64,000 nt of DNA from a bacterium (GCA_024231955.1 JAAEPZ010000538.1:248001-312000), one strand, 5' to 3'. Counted from the first letter of the stretch, positions 33,228 to 42,714 are shown. The notes: generated from the letters alone by a model not told the origin. A program made the numbers and translations.

Positions 33228-34319
33228 ATGAGGTATCGCATCATTACCATTTTGGTCATTTCATTCCTTCTACTGTCTCATTGTGCATACGGTGACGAAG
33301 TGCTGGAAAAAGTGATCACCAAGTCGTTCGACGTTTCCGAAGTCGAACTGTTGAGAGTTGACAATCTGGCTGGCAAGATTCTTATCGAAGGTTCCAATAA
33401 TGATAAAATCAAGGTCGAGGCGATTATCAATTCCGAGAAATCATCAGGGTTGAGCGCTGAAGAGGTTGCCGATCTCCTGGATCTGGAGATTCAGCTCAAG
33501 GGCGAGCGCCTGCAAATTATCCCCCAATACCCGCTGGATGAGTTCAGAAGCTATAGTTATCCCCCCGGCAAAGGCAGTTTCTTTGGTGGACGATCTGAAT
33601 TCCGGATCGATGGCCGAAAGATCAAGGTTGTCATGGGTCGCAAGGGGAAGGGGTTGCGGCTCTGGGTCGATATTCGAATCACTCTGCCTGAAGGGGTGAG
33701 GTGTGGCCTCCGCAACCGGGTGGGGGACATCAAGTTGGACCATGTCAACAGCGAGTGCATTATCAAGGACTGTGCGAGCGCCAACGTCAATGTGAACAAC
33801 CAGGTCGGCGATCTACAGGTAGATACGGGCAGTGGCGACATCACAATCATGAGCTGCGATGGTTTCCTGGATGTTGATACCGGTAGCGGAGACGTGAAAA
33901 TCGATGGTCTCCGCGGCGATCTCCGGGCTGATACCGGCAGTGGCGACGTGACAGTTCGGGACGCCAACGGTGAAGAGCTCTATGTCGATACCGGCAGTGG
34001 TGAGGTTGGCCTCCGCAATATCGACTATCCGCGCCTTCATGTGGATACAGGCAGCGGCGAAATCACAGTTGATTCGACGCATGGTCTCGTGGATCGCTGG
34101 GTGCTCGATACCGGCAGCGGTGATGTCACCCTGCTTATCCCCGATGACGCCTCTTTCAGGCTGGACGTGGATACGGGTAGTGGCGACGTAGATTGCAATT
34201 TCGACGATGCCAGGATCAGGACGAGCCATGGCGAGATCCGCTCCATCACCGTCGGTGACGGCGAGGGGCAGATCGAGGTTGACACCGGCAGCGGTGACGT
34301 ATTCATCCGCAAGAGTTAG
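33228..34319 (+). CDS. Secreted DUF4097-type beta-strand repeat protein
   Basis: 363 residues, signal peptide about 1-22 (ending CAYG). The N-terminal part (about 25-165) has the DUF4097 adhesin-like pattern (VELLRVDNLAGKILIEGS). From about 180 onward the segment DTGSG occurs eight times, mostly as VDTGSGDV or VDTGSGEI, at spacings of roughly 18-25 residues, with alternating hydrophobic strands between. This predicts a short beta-helix or beta-roll with DTGSG turns. Function of the family is unknown; an envelope or surface role is usual. It has an isolated operator/promoter and its own terminator, so it is a monocistronic, regulated gene. Confidence 0.85.
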   Translation: MRYRIITILVISFLLLSHCAYGDEVLEKVITKSFDVSEVELLRVDNLAGKILIEGSNNDKIKVEAIINSEKSSGLSAEEVADLLDLEIQLKGERLQIIPQYPLDEFRSYSYPPGKGSFFGGRSEFRIDGRKIKVVMGRKGKGLRLWVDIRITLPEGVRCGLRNRVGDIKLDHVNSECIIKDCASANVNVNNQVGDLQVDTGSGDITIMSCDGFLDVDTGSGDVKIDGLRGDLRADTGSGDVTVRDANGEELYVDTGSGEVGLRNIDYPRLHVDTGSGEITVDSTHGLVDRWVLDTGSGDVTLLIPDDASFRLDVDTGSGDVDCNFDDARIRTSHGEIRSITVGDGEGQIEVDTGSGDVFIRKS

Positions 34320-34348
34320 CATCCTCCGATAAAGGTGGAAGACGAGAA

Positions 34349-34377
34349 GGGGTGAGGCTTGGGTCTCACCCCTTTTT
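34349..34377 (+). terminator. Intrinsic terminator after the DUF4097 gene
   Basis: GGGGTGAG (34349-34356) pairs with CTCACCCC (34365-34372), followed directly by TTTTT. Confidence 0.85.
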
Positions 34378-34425
34378 CTGTTAATACTATTGTCGACATT
34401 GTCCACCACTCATTGGAGGCCGAGA

Positions 34426-35670
34426 ATGACCGGAGCGACCCGTCCCCGAAGCAATCCCATATTCGTTTTAATGATCTTCATCGGTATGATCCTGGGCGGG
34501 GTGGTTGGTGCCGTTCTGGGACGGGAGATCCCCTTCATCACTCTGCTGGGCGATCTGTTCCTGCAGGGTCTGAAGATGCTCATAATTCCGCTTGTCGGCT
34601 CCAGCATGATCGTGGCCGTTGCCTCCCTGGGTGATGTGAGGAAGTTGGGGCGGATGGGTGGAGTGACCATCCTCTACTATCTGACGACCACTATCATGGC
34701 CGTGATTATCGGGCTGGTGCTGGTCAATCTCATCAATCCCGGCAACGGTGTCGATGCCGGTCAGGGGATTGCCCGCGATGTCGCCGCATATTCCTTCCTC
34801 GACGTCATCCGCGGCATTGTCCCCGCCAACATCTTCAAGGCCATGGCCGACGGCAAAATCCTGCCGATGATCTTCTTCTCCCTCTTCTTCGGTGGCTGCC
34901 TGACCACGATCGGTAAGCGGGCGCAACCGGTGGTGACCCTGTTCGAGGGCATTTTCGATGTCAGCATGAAGATGACCCGCATCATCGTGGCCACCGCGCC
35001 CATTGGCGTGTTCGCCCTGGTGGCGACCCGCTTGGGCAAGGCCGGTGGATGGGAGATGTTTATCGTCGAACTTGAGGCCATCGGTCGTTATGCGTTGACG
35101 GTGATCAGCGGACTGGCCATTCACGGGGTGATTGTGCTCCCCACGATCCTCTTCGTCATAGGTCGCCGCTCCCCGCTTCAGTTCATTCGCGACATGATCG
35201 AGCCGGTGTTCCTGGCTTTTTCCACCGCCAGCTCCAGCGCCACTTTGCCGGTGACGATGGAGACTATCTCCAAAAAGGCCGGTGTCGATTCCCGGGTCGG
35301 TAATTTCGTCCTGCCGCTGGGAGCCACCATCAACATGGACGGCACGGCGTTGTATGAGGCCGTGGCCGCCGTCTTCATCGCGCAGGCCTATGGTCTTGAT
35401 CTGAGTTTTCCGACCCAGTTGGTCATTGTCCTCACTGCGACCCTCGCCGCCATCGGCGCGGCGGGCATACCGCAGGCGGGTCTCGTGACCATGGTCATGG
35501 TGCTGCATACTGCCGGTTTGCCGGTCGAGGGGGTAGGGCTGCTCCTGGCTATCGACTGGTTCCTGGACCGGTTTCGTACCGCCGTCAATGTCTGGGGTGA
35601 CGCTGTGGGTGCCGCGGTGCTTGAGCGTTTTGTGAGCTTCCCCGACTCGGGTCCTGCAAGGACTGATTAG
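34426..35670 (+). CDS. Dicarboxylate/amino acid:cation symporter (DAACS family)
   Basis: 414 residues from the ATG at 34426, which has GGAGG 7 bases upstream; the start at 34390 lacks one. Eight membrane helices plus two re-entrant hairpins are predicted, with the hallmark serine-rich hairpin FSTASSSATLP (about 264-274) and the NMDGTALYE motif in helix 7 (about 303-311), which binds Na+ and substrate. Family members (GltP, DctA, GltPh) take up glutamate, aspartate or C4-dicarboxylates with Na+ or H+. Aspartate uptake would link loosely with the asparagine-related gene at 62 kb, but that is only speculation. Confidence 0.94.
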   Translation: MTGATRPRSNPIFVLMIFIGMILGGVVGAVLGREIPFITLLGDLFLQGLKMLIIPLVGSSMIVAVASLGDVRKLGRMGGVTILYYLTTTIMAVIIGLVLVNLINPGNGVDAGQGIARDVAAYSFLDVIRGIVPANIFKAMADGKILPMIFFSLFFGGCLTTIGKRAQPVVTLFEGIFDVSMKMTRIIVATAPIGVFALVATRLGKAGGWEMFIVELEAIGRYALTVISGLAIHGVIVLPTILFVIGRRSPLQFIRDMIEPVFLAFSTASSSATLPVTMETISKKAGVDSRVGNFVLPLGATINMDGTALYEAVAAVFIAQAYGLDLSFPTQLVIVLTATLAAIGAAGIPQAGLVTMVMVLHTAGLPVEGVGLLLAIDWFLDRFRTAVNVWGDAVGAAVLERFVSFPDSGPARTD

Positions 35671-35755
35671 AGGGGTTGTCTGTGGGGGCGGCGGATCACC
35701 TCGGTTTGCGGGAGACTGCGTTGTGTATTTACCCGAGCCGTGTTAGTTTGGACCA

Positions 35756-36898
35756 ATGGCTTTTCAACTACATTTCCCGGGGAATGATCGAATACGCGAG
35801 CGTCTCGAACGCGCACTGACCAGCGGACGACTGGCGGGGGCCTACCTCTTCGAGGGGGTTGCCGGCGCGGGGCAGGAGCAGGCGGCTGTCGAGCTGGCTG
35901 CCGGCATTATCGTCGGTAGTACCGAGCTGGACAATCCAGACGCCAAACGCGTTCGCCGTTATTCGCACCCCGACCTGCACTACATGCTGCCGGTGGTCAA
36001 GACTCCTCCACCTCCAGGCGAAGATGAGGGGGCGGCTGAGAGCGACATCATGTCCCCCTTCCTGGAGCAGCAGGGTTTCAAGGCGGCCGATCCCTACTAC
36101 CTGCCCACATTCTCCAAGAAGCCGAATATTCCGGTCGCCGCCGTGCGCAGGGTTCTGCAGGTTCTGTCGGGCAAACCCTTTGAAGGGCGCACCAAGGTGA
36201 TGATCATCCGCGATGTGGACATTCTCCGTCCCGACTCGCAGGACACTCTGCTCAAGAGCCTGGAGGAACCGCCTCCTGGTCGCGTCATTATCCTGATCAG
36301 TTACCGGCCCGAAGCGTTGAGACCGACAATTCTCAGCAGATGCCAGAGGGTGCCGTTTGACGCACTGGATTCCGCGATCATCTCCGATGTTCTGCAGAGC
36401 CGTGGTCTGGGTCGCGAACGGGCGGAACTGTTGGCCCGTCTGGCGGCAGGCAACCTCGAAGAGGCGATTCGTCTGGCCGGTGCCGAGGATGAGAAGGGGA
36501 ACAGTGTACTGGCCCAGCGCGAAGAGTGGCTGGAAACGCTGGACATCTGTGAGTTCGGATCGGATATCGCCATGCTGGACGCAGTTCAGGGGGTAACCGG
36601 CGGCAAGAAGAGGGGCGGCTTGCCGACCCAGGAGCGGGCCGAATTCCTGGCCCTGGGGATCTCGTGGTATCGTGAGGTCATGCTCCAACTGCTCGAACCG
36701 GCAGAGCCGCGTGTGCATGTCGATCAGATCGACCGTCTTGCCCGTTATCGGAATCTCAGTGTTCAGGGCTGCCTGGACAGGATAGGCCGCTTCGAAAAAG
36801 CCAGGACTCAGATCCTGAGCAACGTCAACGCCCAGCTCACCCTTTTAACCCTTTTCTTCAGTATCCGGGCGGGCGAGAGCTCCCGCAGAGCATCATGA
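35756..36898 (+). CDS. holB: DNA polymerase III delta' subunit (HolB-like)
   Basis: 380 residues. The clamp-loader AAA+ fold is visible: N-terminal RLAGAYLFEGVAGAGQEQAA (a degenerate P-loop, as in delta' subunits), VAAVRRVLQVLSGKPFEGRTKV, sensor/SRC region LLKSLEEPPPGRVIILIS and LRPTILSRCQRVPF. The four zinc cysteines of DnaX are absent, which also fits delta'. The C-terminal helical collar spans about 220-375. It is the first gene of the holB-ricT-tatD-rsmA operon, overlapping ricT by 4 bases. This order also occurs in part in Bacillus. Confidence 0.9.
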   Translation: MAFQLHFPGNDRIRERLERALTSGRLAGAYLFEGVAGAGQEQAAVELAAGIIVGSTELDNPDAKRVRRYSHPDLHYMLPVVKTPPPPGEDEGAAESDIMSPFLEQQGFKAADPYYLPTFSKKPNIPVAAVRRVLQVLSGKPFEGRTKVMIIRDVDILRPDSQDTLLKSLEEPPPGRVIILISYRPEALRPTILSRCQRVPFDALDSAIISDVLQSRGLGRERAELLARLAAGNLEEAIRLAGAEDEKGNSVLAQREEWLETLDICEFGSDIAMLDAVQGVTGGKKRGGLPTQERAEFLALGISWYREVMLQLLEPAEPRVHVDQIDRLARYRNLSVQGCLDRIGRFEKARTQILSNVNAQLTLLTLFFSIRAGESSRRAS

Positions 36899-37752
36899 TC
36901 GAATTGGTGGAGATTACGTTCGATTGCGGGCGGAGTGAATACCTGCTGGACCTGAGGGCTCTGAGTCTGCAGAAGGGTGACTGGTGCTTTGTCGAGGGTG
37001 CCTCGGGGGAGCGCCTGGGGCAGGTGAAGCGACAGCTGGCACTGCCCGAAACCGAGCTGCCGGCGCCATCGCGGCTGCGGAAGATCATCCGTAAGGCCGA
37101 TTCCGATGAGTTGACGGCCCGCCGCAAACGGAGCAAGCAGGAGCGGCAGGCTTTCAAGATATGCAAAGATCAGATCGCCTACCGCGAACTGCCCATGAAG
37201 CTGATCAGTGTGGAGTACGCTGAGCAGGGCAGCACGATCACCTTCTATTTCACCGCGGAAACCCGGGTTGATTTCAGAGAGCTGGTGCGGGATCTGGCGG
37301 CGGTGTTCCGCACCCGTATCGAGCTGCGTCAGATAGGTGTTCGGGATGAAGCCCGTCGCACCCCCGTGCTGGGCATCTGCAGCCGTCAGACTTGTTGTTC
37401 AAGCCATGGGTGTAATTTTGAACCTATTACGCTGAGGATGGCGCGGGACCAGAACCTGTCCCTGAACACCGACCGTCTGGCCGGGTCCTGCGGCCGCCTC
37501 CGTTGCTGCCTGGTACACGAGATGAGCTTTTACCAGGAGATGAAACGTCGCGCCCCCAGGATCGGCAGCCGGATCGAGACCTCCCACGGCGTCGGCAAGG
37601 TGGTCAAGCTCCATATATTTGAGGAGGAGGTCGAGATCAAACTCGACTGGGGTGAAGTGCTGCGGGTTCCACTCTCGGAGCTTGAGCGAACGGTTTTTGG
37701 TGCGAGCAGATTACGTCATCCGGTTTCGGATCGCGACGCGAGGAAAAAATGA
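36895..37752 (+). CDS. ricT: RicT/YaaT (PSP1-domain, iron-sulfur complex subunit)
   Basis: 285 residues. The PSP1 C-terminal domain (about 95-185) carries the conserved cysteines: GICSRQTCCSSHGC and GSCGRLRCCLVHE. In B. subtilis RicT these residues help bind two [4Fe-4S] clusters in the RicA-RicF-RicT complex, which affects mRNA maturation by RNase Y. RicA and RicF (YmcA/YlbF) are not in this window, so they must be elsewhere or missing. Starts and stops overlap neighbours by ATGA. Confidence 0.93.
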   Translation: MIELVEITFDCGRSEYLLDLRALSLQKGDWCFVEGASGERLGQVKRQLALPETELPAPSRLRKIIRKADSDELTARRKRSKQERQAFKICKDQIAYRELPMKLISVEYAEQGSTITFYFTAETRVDFRELVRDLAAVFRTRIELRQIGVRDEARRTPVLGICSRQTCCSSHGCNFEPITLRMARDQNLSLNTDRLAGSCGRLRCCLVHEMSFYQEMKRRAPRIGSRIETSHGVGKVVKLHIFEEEVEIKLDWGEVLRVPLSELERTVFGASRLRHPVSDRDARKK

Positions 37753-38507
37753 TAGATAGCCATACGCATCTGCATCATCTGGATTTCCGGGATGACCGCG
37801 ATGAGGTCTTCGCCAATCTCAGAGCCGCCGGGGTCAGCCGTGTCCTGGAGGTGGGGATCGATTATCTGGGCGCCGAGCGGTCACTGGAGCTGAGTGAGCG
37901 CTATCCGGAGGTTCTGGTGGCGGTCGGGTGTCATCCGCACGAGGCCTCCAACTGGAATCCCGAATTCGCTGCGGCGATGCGCAGATGGGCGACGCTGGAC
38001 AAAGTCGTCGCCTTCGGGGAACTCGGTCTGGATTTCTACCGTAACTATTCCCCCCACGACCTGCAGGAAGTGGCTTTTCGTCAACAACTCGGAATCGCCA
38101 GAGAGATGGATGTCCCTGTGATTTTTCATGTACGGGCGGCGGAAACCGATTTTCTCCGCGTTCTTGATGATGAAGGTGACCCCCGTCGGGCAGTACTGCA
38201 TGCGTTCAGCCACAGTTTCGAGTTTGCGGCGGAGGCGATCAAACGTGGTTTCTGGCTGGGAATTGGCGGCATGGTCACCTTTCCGAAAAGCAACCTGCCG
38301 CAAATCCTGACGGAGATCTCACCGGAGCGGGTGCTGCTGGAGACCGATTGCCCCTGGCTGGCGCCCGTGCCGAAACGGGGGCGCCGCAACGAACCATCTC
38401 TGCTGATTCATGTGCTGGAGTCCCTGGCCGACATCTGGAAGATGTCGACGGCGGATCTTGAGCAGCTGCTTGACGCCAACTTTGCTCAATTCACGGGGAT
38501 ACGATGA
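37749..38507 (+). CDS. TatD family metal-dependent deoxyribonuclease/hydrolase
   Basis: 252 residues, the standard size of the TIM-barrel TatD enzymes. Metal ligands are in place: IDSHTHLHHLDF (HxH), GELGLDFY (Glu), PVIFHVRAAE (His), LHAFSHS (His) and ETDCPWLAP (Asp). TatD proteins have 3'-5' exonuclease activity on DNA; some act on D-aminoacyl-tRNA (related DTD3). It overlaps ricT and rsmA by 4 bases on each side, so expression is coupled to translation and replication housekeeping genes. Confidence 0.94.
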   Translation: MIDSHTHLHHLDFRDDRDEVFANLRAAGVSRVLEVGIDYLGAERSLELSERYPEVLVAVGCHPHEASNWNPEFAAAMRRWATLDKVVAFGELGLDFYRNYSPHDLQEVAFRQQLGIAREMDVPVIFHVRAAETDFLRVLDDEGDPRRAVLHAFSHSFEFAAEAIKRGFWLGIGGMVTFPKSNLPQILTEISPERVLLETDCPWLAPVPKRGRRNEPSLLIHVLESLADIWKMSTADLEQLLDANFAQFTGIR

Positions 38508-39337
38508 CCGAAGAGCCTAGCAACAGATTGCGGCCCAAGAAGGCTCTCGGGCAAAACTTCCTGCGCGACCCCAATCTTATCCGGAAGATCATAGCTGCCG
38601 TGGAGCCGGAGCCCGGTGACCTGATTGTGGAATACGGTTGCGGCACGGGAGCGTTGACCCGTCCACTCGTTGCTTCGGGTGCCCGGGTGATCGGGTTGGA
38701 GGTGGATCGTGATCTCATCCCACTGCTCAGAGAGGATCCGACACTGGCGGGGCTGGAGTTGATCCCTGAAGGTCTGGAGTTCTGGCCACCCAAAAGGATC
38801 GCGGAGCAGTATGGAGTCGATCGCCTGAAACTGGTGGGCAATTTGCCCTACCAGCTGAGTTCCGAGGCGCTGTTCGCGGCTGTTGCCGGTGTAACTTGCG
38901 TAGAACGTGTGATATTCATGTTACAGCGTGAGGTGGCCGAACGGGTGCAAACCGGGCCCGGGAGCCGTCGCTATGGCATTTTGCCCGCACTGATCCAGGC
39001 CCACTTCACCGTCAAGAGGGTGCTGGATGCGGGGCCGAAGGCATTCTATCCGGCTCCGGATGTCAAAAGCAGGGTGCTATGCCTGACGCCGTTGGCTGAG
39101 CCGAGGGTTGACCCGGAAATGTGGGATCGCTATAACACCTTGGTACGATTACTGTTTAGAGAGCGGAGGAAGCAGATTCGCTCCCTGATCAGAAAATTCT
39201 ACTTCCTTGATGATAGCTATCTGTTAAAACTGGACGAGGATCTGGATATTGATCTCAGCCGTCGCCCGGAGACCCTGAGTATCGAGGAGATGACAAGACT
39301 GGCGCGAGCTTTGCCTGAGCGTCAACAGGATGTGTAG
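38504..39337 (+). CDS. rsmA: 16S rRNA dimethyladenosine transferase RsmA (KsgA)
   Basis: 277 residues. The SAM-binding motifs are complete: RPKKALGQNFLRDPNL at the N-terminus, VEYGCGTGALTRPL (motif I), VIGLEVDRDL (motif II) and the catalytic NLPYQLSSEALF (motif IV, NLPY). The helical C-terminal domain spans about 190-270. It dimethylates two adjacent adenosines in helix 45 of 16S rRNA during 30S assembly. Last gene of the four-gene operon; the following barrel gene starts 26 bases later. Confidence 0.96.
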   Translation: MTEEPSNRLRPKKALGQNFLRDPNLIRKIIAAVEPEPGDLIVEYGCGTGALTRPLVASGARVIGLEVDRDLIPLLREDPTLAGLELIPEGLEFWPPKRIAEQYGVDRLKLVGNLPYQLSSEALFAAVAGVTCVERVIFMLQREVAERVQTGPGSRRYGILPALIQAHFTVKRVLDAGPKAFYPAPDVKSRVLCLTPLAEPRVDPEMWDRYNTLVRLLFRERRKQIRSLIRKFYFLDDSYLLKLDEDLDIDLSRRPETLSIEEMTRLARALPERQQDV

Positions 39338-39363
39338 TATCAATGACTTGCGGAGAGCGATGA

Positions 39364-41388
39364 ATGAGCGGTAGAACCGGAATTCTGGTGCTGATACTGA
39401 GCCTGGCATTGGCCTGGTGCGGGGGGACACTCGCCCAGGAGGGGCCTGGTGAAGCCGCAGCCGATTCCACCATTGTCCCTGTTCCGGTCGATTCTCTCGC
39501 GACAGGGGTGGCGGACTCCACCTCCACAGAAACAGCGACGGATGGTCGTGAGACTGACGAGGGTGAATTTGAAATCCCTCTCAGCTCCTCCGGAGTTCAT
39601 CCCTCATTTTCGACAGCATCCACCTCCCAGGATCGGTTTTTCAATCGGAAGGATATGCTGAGCTTATCCGTCGCCTGGCCCAACTCCTGGATTGTAGGCG
39701 CCAGTATCTCATATGACGAAACCACCCCTCGCGACTATGGGCGCGAGATGGTGAAGTCATCCACCTCCTTGAACACTTCGATGAAACTCTGGGGTATTTT
39801 CCCGACAAATCTGTCGGTCGGCAATTCATATACCGATATGAAGAGCACCTCGGTTACCAGCACCAAAACCAACTACACCGAAACCTCCAATGTCAATATG
39901 GCCATTCGTGGCGCCAAAGATCTGTCTGGCTGGTTGTCGGTTAATGGGTCTGCGAATCTTGGCGCCAATACGAAGGACTACAACAACTCGGACGGCGTCA
40001 CCAATCAGAACGAGGGTGGAGTTCGTAATCTGGTCGGACATCTGAATTTAGACCTGAAGGAGAATCTGAAGGTAGTCACCGGCTACAGGAGCGATGTCAT
40101 CCTCGGCAAAGGGGAGCTGCTTGGCGTCTCCTCCGATCTCGAGAGTCGTATAGATTCGATGCGCCTTGAGGTCAATTACAACCTCGGGGCCAAGCTGGCG
40201 GTGTCGATGTCCGGCGGGCAGCAGTCCCAGGTTATCGAGACGCTGGACTTCTTCAGGAATCAGTACGGCACCATTGAAGACAGTACCGATATCGCCATGC
40301 AGGAGATGATTTCGGACGATTGGGGGGGGGATGTCAACGTAACCTGGTCCCCGAGCCCCAAATTCAAGATTACGACCCGCGGTAGCGTCAAGACGCACAG
40401 GAAGAGAGTGGCCAATCGGGATGTTCTCTCCAAGGATACCGACACCTACCTGATCAACGTCAGCTCGGATGTTAAGCCCTGGCGCAATGCTGAAGTTAAA
40501 ATCAACTATGAGCAGACCCGTAACCTGTCGGTGGACGTATCTGCCGACACCGAAAAATACAATCGCAAGATGAATGTCAGGGGGAGCCAGAAGCTGAGCG
40601 ACACGTTCTCGATGTCATTCGTGGGGACATTCCTGCTGAATCAGGATTTCTACGCGAACACGGAGAGGAATCCGCAGGATCGCGACAAGATGCAGACCTC
40701 CTATGCATTCGATGTCAAAGGACGAATCGCTTCCTGGTTGACAGCCACCAATGAGATCAAATGGAATGAGAACAGGGATATCTTCATACTGGCCAGCCGC
40801 TCGAGTTCCAACAAGGACAAGCGTACCCTCTCCTGGAGGGGGCGCCTGGACTACAACTTCCTGGAGAAGTATCTGGTCAAACAGCAGTGCATTGTCAGTG
40901 TCGATGAGGATGATTTCATCTTCACGGAGGACCGGAACGCCCTTGATCGGGAGTTCACGCTTTTCACCGAGTCGACCCTGCCCATCTACAAGTCGGTCAA
41001 ACTGCTCTTTGATCACGAATTCCGTTTAAGGGAGATGGGGAGCTACAAACCGGACACCACTGTGGTGGGCAGCCCCAAGACATTCTTCAGATCTTCACGC
41101 AAGAAGACCGAGAAGTTGACCCTGGGGGTAGTCTACAGCTACCGCAGCTATCTTATGGTGACATGTGAGGAGGAGGTCGGGCGGGAAATTGACTATAGTT
41201 ACATTGATCATACCCAGAAATCCAAGATCTTTGGGAATCTTGAGTTCGAAATCGCTTTCAACAGGTCGCTTGGGTCATCAGGCAGTATCAGTGCAAAATT
41301 GAGACAGAAGCTGCGTTTCGGGAAATATGTTCCGGATAATCAACGAAGTCTCTGGTTTCCGTCACTCAATATCAGCTATACTTTCTAG
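39364..41388 (+). CDS. Predicted large outer-membrane beta-barrel protein
   Basis: 674 residues; GGAGAG precedes the ATG. Signal peptide about 1-24 (LSLALAWCGGTLAQ), then a 60-residue Ser/Thr/Asp-rich linker. From about 95 to the end are regularly spaced amphipathic strands with tight turns (for example LKENLKVVTGYRSDVILGKG, AEVKINYEQTRNLSVDVS, ASWLTATNEIKWNENRDIFI), and the last residue is Phe (SLNISYTF). This is the pattern of a 20-plus-strand barrel. No plug or TonB box was seen, so it is not an obvious TonB receptor. The downstream genes are lipoproteins, possibly its partners. Confidence 0.75.
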   Translation: MSGRTGILVLILSLALAWCGGTLAQEGPGEAAADSTIVPVPVDSLATGVADSTSTETATDGRETDEGEFEIPLSSSGVHPSFSTASTSQDRFFNRKDMLSLSVAWPNSWIVGASISYDETTPRDYGREMVKSSTSLNTSMKLWGIFPTNLSVGNSYTDMKSTSVTSTKTNYTETSNVNMAIRGAKDLSGWLSVNGSANLGANTKDYNNSDGVTNQNEGGVRNLVGHLNLDLKENLKVVTGYRSDVILGKGELLGVSSDLESRIDSMRLEVNYNLGAKLAVSMSGGQQSQVIETLDFFRNQYGTIEDSTDIAMQEMISDDWGGDVNVTWSPSPKFKITTRGSVKTHRKRVANRDVLSKDTDTYLINVSSDVKPWRNAEVKINYEQTRNLSVDVSADTEKYNRKMNVRGSQKLSDTFSMSFVGTFLLNQDFYANTERNPQDRDKMQTSYAFDVKGRIASWLTATNEIKWNENRDIFILASRSSSNKDKRTLSWRGRLDYNFLEKYLVKQQCIVSVDEDDFIFTEDRNALDREFTLFTESTLPIYKSVKLLFDHEFRLREMGSYKPDTTVVGSPKTFFRSSRKKTEKLTLGVVYSYRSYLMVTCEEEVGREIDYSYIDHTQKSKIFGNLEFEIAFNRSLGSSGSISAKLRQKLRFGKYVPDNQRSLWFPSLNISYTF

Positions 41389-41396
41389 GAGGCCGT

Positions 41397-41981
41397 ATGA
41401 TCGTGAAGTGCGGATTAGGGAAATCCAGATCCAACCTTTGGATCTTTGCGCTTCTGTGTGGCATGATACTGGCAAATGGTTGTGTGTTCACGCCCAGGGA
41501 TCCTGAAACGCCGGATGACACGGATACCGAGTGGGTATCACCCACGGAGCCCATGAACGTTCTGGCGAATATTGCTTTCGCTCTAGCGGCAAAAACCACA
41601 ACCAATTACGAGAACAGTCTCGATGATGATTTTACATTTTTTCCTGATGGAGGAGACTACGGGGATTACTTCGCTATTTGGGACTTTGACAAAGAGATGA
41701 AGGCCATTGAAGAGCTGTATACGCTGGCGACAGCTATCGACATTCAATGGGGAGATATTGTGATCGATGCTCAAAGCAGCGATCTCAATATTCTGGAAGC
41801 CGACAACTACCAGATGACGATTACCTACCTTAGCGGTGAACAGGTTGTTTTCGGCGGTGGTGCTCACTTTTACATGTCCCTCTCCGGGGGGATCTGGAAA
41901 CTGGAAATGTGGGATGAGTCCGTTAACACTTCAGGCAATTCAGGCGGACAGTTGAGAAAGAACCTGAACATTGAGAACTGA
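41397..41981 (+). CDS. Lipoprotein, NTF2-like (copy 1)
   Basis: 194 residues; AGGAGG precedes the start by few bases. Lipobox LANGC at about residue 30. The mature part starts with PMNVLANIAFALAAKTTTNYENSLDDDFTFF, a helix-then-Phe pattern typical of SnoaL/NTF2-like folds, and ends GGIWKLEMWDESVN. It shares layout with the next gene (Pro, N-x-A-x-A-[LF], Y-x-x-x-L or V, aromatic run, Trp). Function unknown; envelope-anchored. Confidence 0.7.
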   Translation: MIVKCGLGKSRSNLWIFALLCGMILANGCVFTPRDPETPDDTDTEWVSPTEPMNVLANIAFALAAKTTTNYENSLDDDFTFFPDGGDYGDYFAIWDFDKEMKAIEELYTLATAIDIQWGDIVIDAQSSDLNILEADNYQMTITYLSGEQVVFGGGAHFYMSLSGGIWKLEMWDESVNTSGNSGGQLRKNLNIEN

Positions 41982-42018
41982 AGAGCAAAATAGTGAACGT
42001 ATCAACAGGAGCAATGCA

Positions 42019-42714
42019 ATGATGACATTCAAACTTCACACTCTCAGAATCTTCCTCCCCCTCTTGCTGCTTACCATATTGGGAGCAGGCTGTTTGTTTA
42101 ACGATCCTGTCAAGACCGTTGTCGAGCCGGTTGAGTCATACAACCTGCCACCCGATACCCCTCAGAAATTGGTCGACAACTTTGCGCTATGCTGGGAGAA
42201 GATGGATCTGGATCACTACGCTCAGAGAGTGTTGTTTTCCAATGAGCTTGCTGTTGCTGTAGACGATGTTACCGATTATTGCAACTTCGAGTTCTTCTTC
42301 CTGAATCCTGGCGTCGGCGGCATTCCGGCGGACCCGTGGTTCTATATGGACGAGATCGATGCGATCGGCAGAATGTTCGAAGGCCGTGATGGCTCCGATC
42401 CTGTTGACGGCTCAGTGATCCCCTCAGTCGATGGCATTACTTTGACACTGGAGATCAGTCCGGAAGGCTGGACTCTGGCCAATGAAGGTAATGCCGGAGT
42501 GTATAATCAGTTGCATCCCTACCCGGCAGGAACCTGGAAAGCCGATTTTAAAACCACTATGGTTCTTACGCTCTCCCGTGAAAATGACGGCGGTTTCAAC
42601 GCCTATACCGTCGATGGCGGTCTGGAATTCTGGGTCATCCCCGTTAAAGGTCCGAATGAGGGCGACCCGACGGAATACCGTATCTGGAAATGGCGGGATT
42701 ATCAGACTCTGTAA
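42019..42714 (+). CDS. Lipoprotein, NTF2-like (copy 2)
   Basis: 231 residues from the ATG at 42019, with AGGAG 8 bases upstream. Lipobox ILGAGC at about residue 24. The segment PQKLVDNFALCWEKMDLDHYAQRVLFSNELAVA parallels the N-terminal motif of copy 1, and both end in an aromatic strand, so the pair probably arose by duplication and diverged strongly. It lies 37 bases after copy 1. Function unknown. Confidence 0.7.
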   Translation: MMTFKLHTLRIFLPLLLLTILGAGCLFNDPVKTVVEPVESYNLPPDTPQKLVDNFALCWEKMDLDHYAQRVLFSNELAVAVDDVTDYCNFEFFFLNPGVGGIPADPWFYMDEIDAIGRMFEGRDGSDPVDGSVIPSVDGITLTLEISPEGWTLANEGNAGVYNQLHPYPAGTWKADFKTTMVLTLSRENDGGFNAYTVDGGLEFWVIPVKGPNEGDPTEYRIWKWRDYQTL

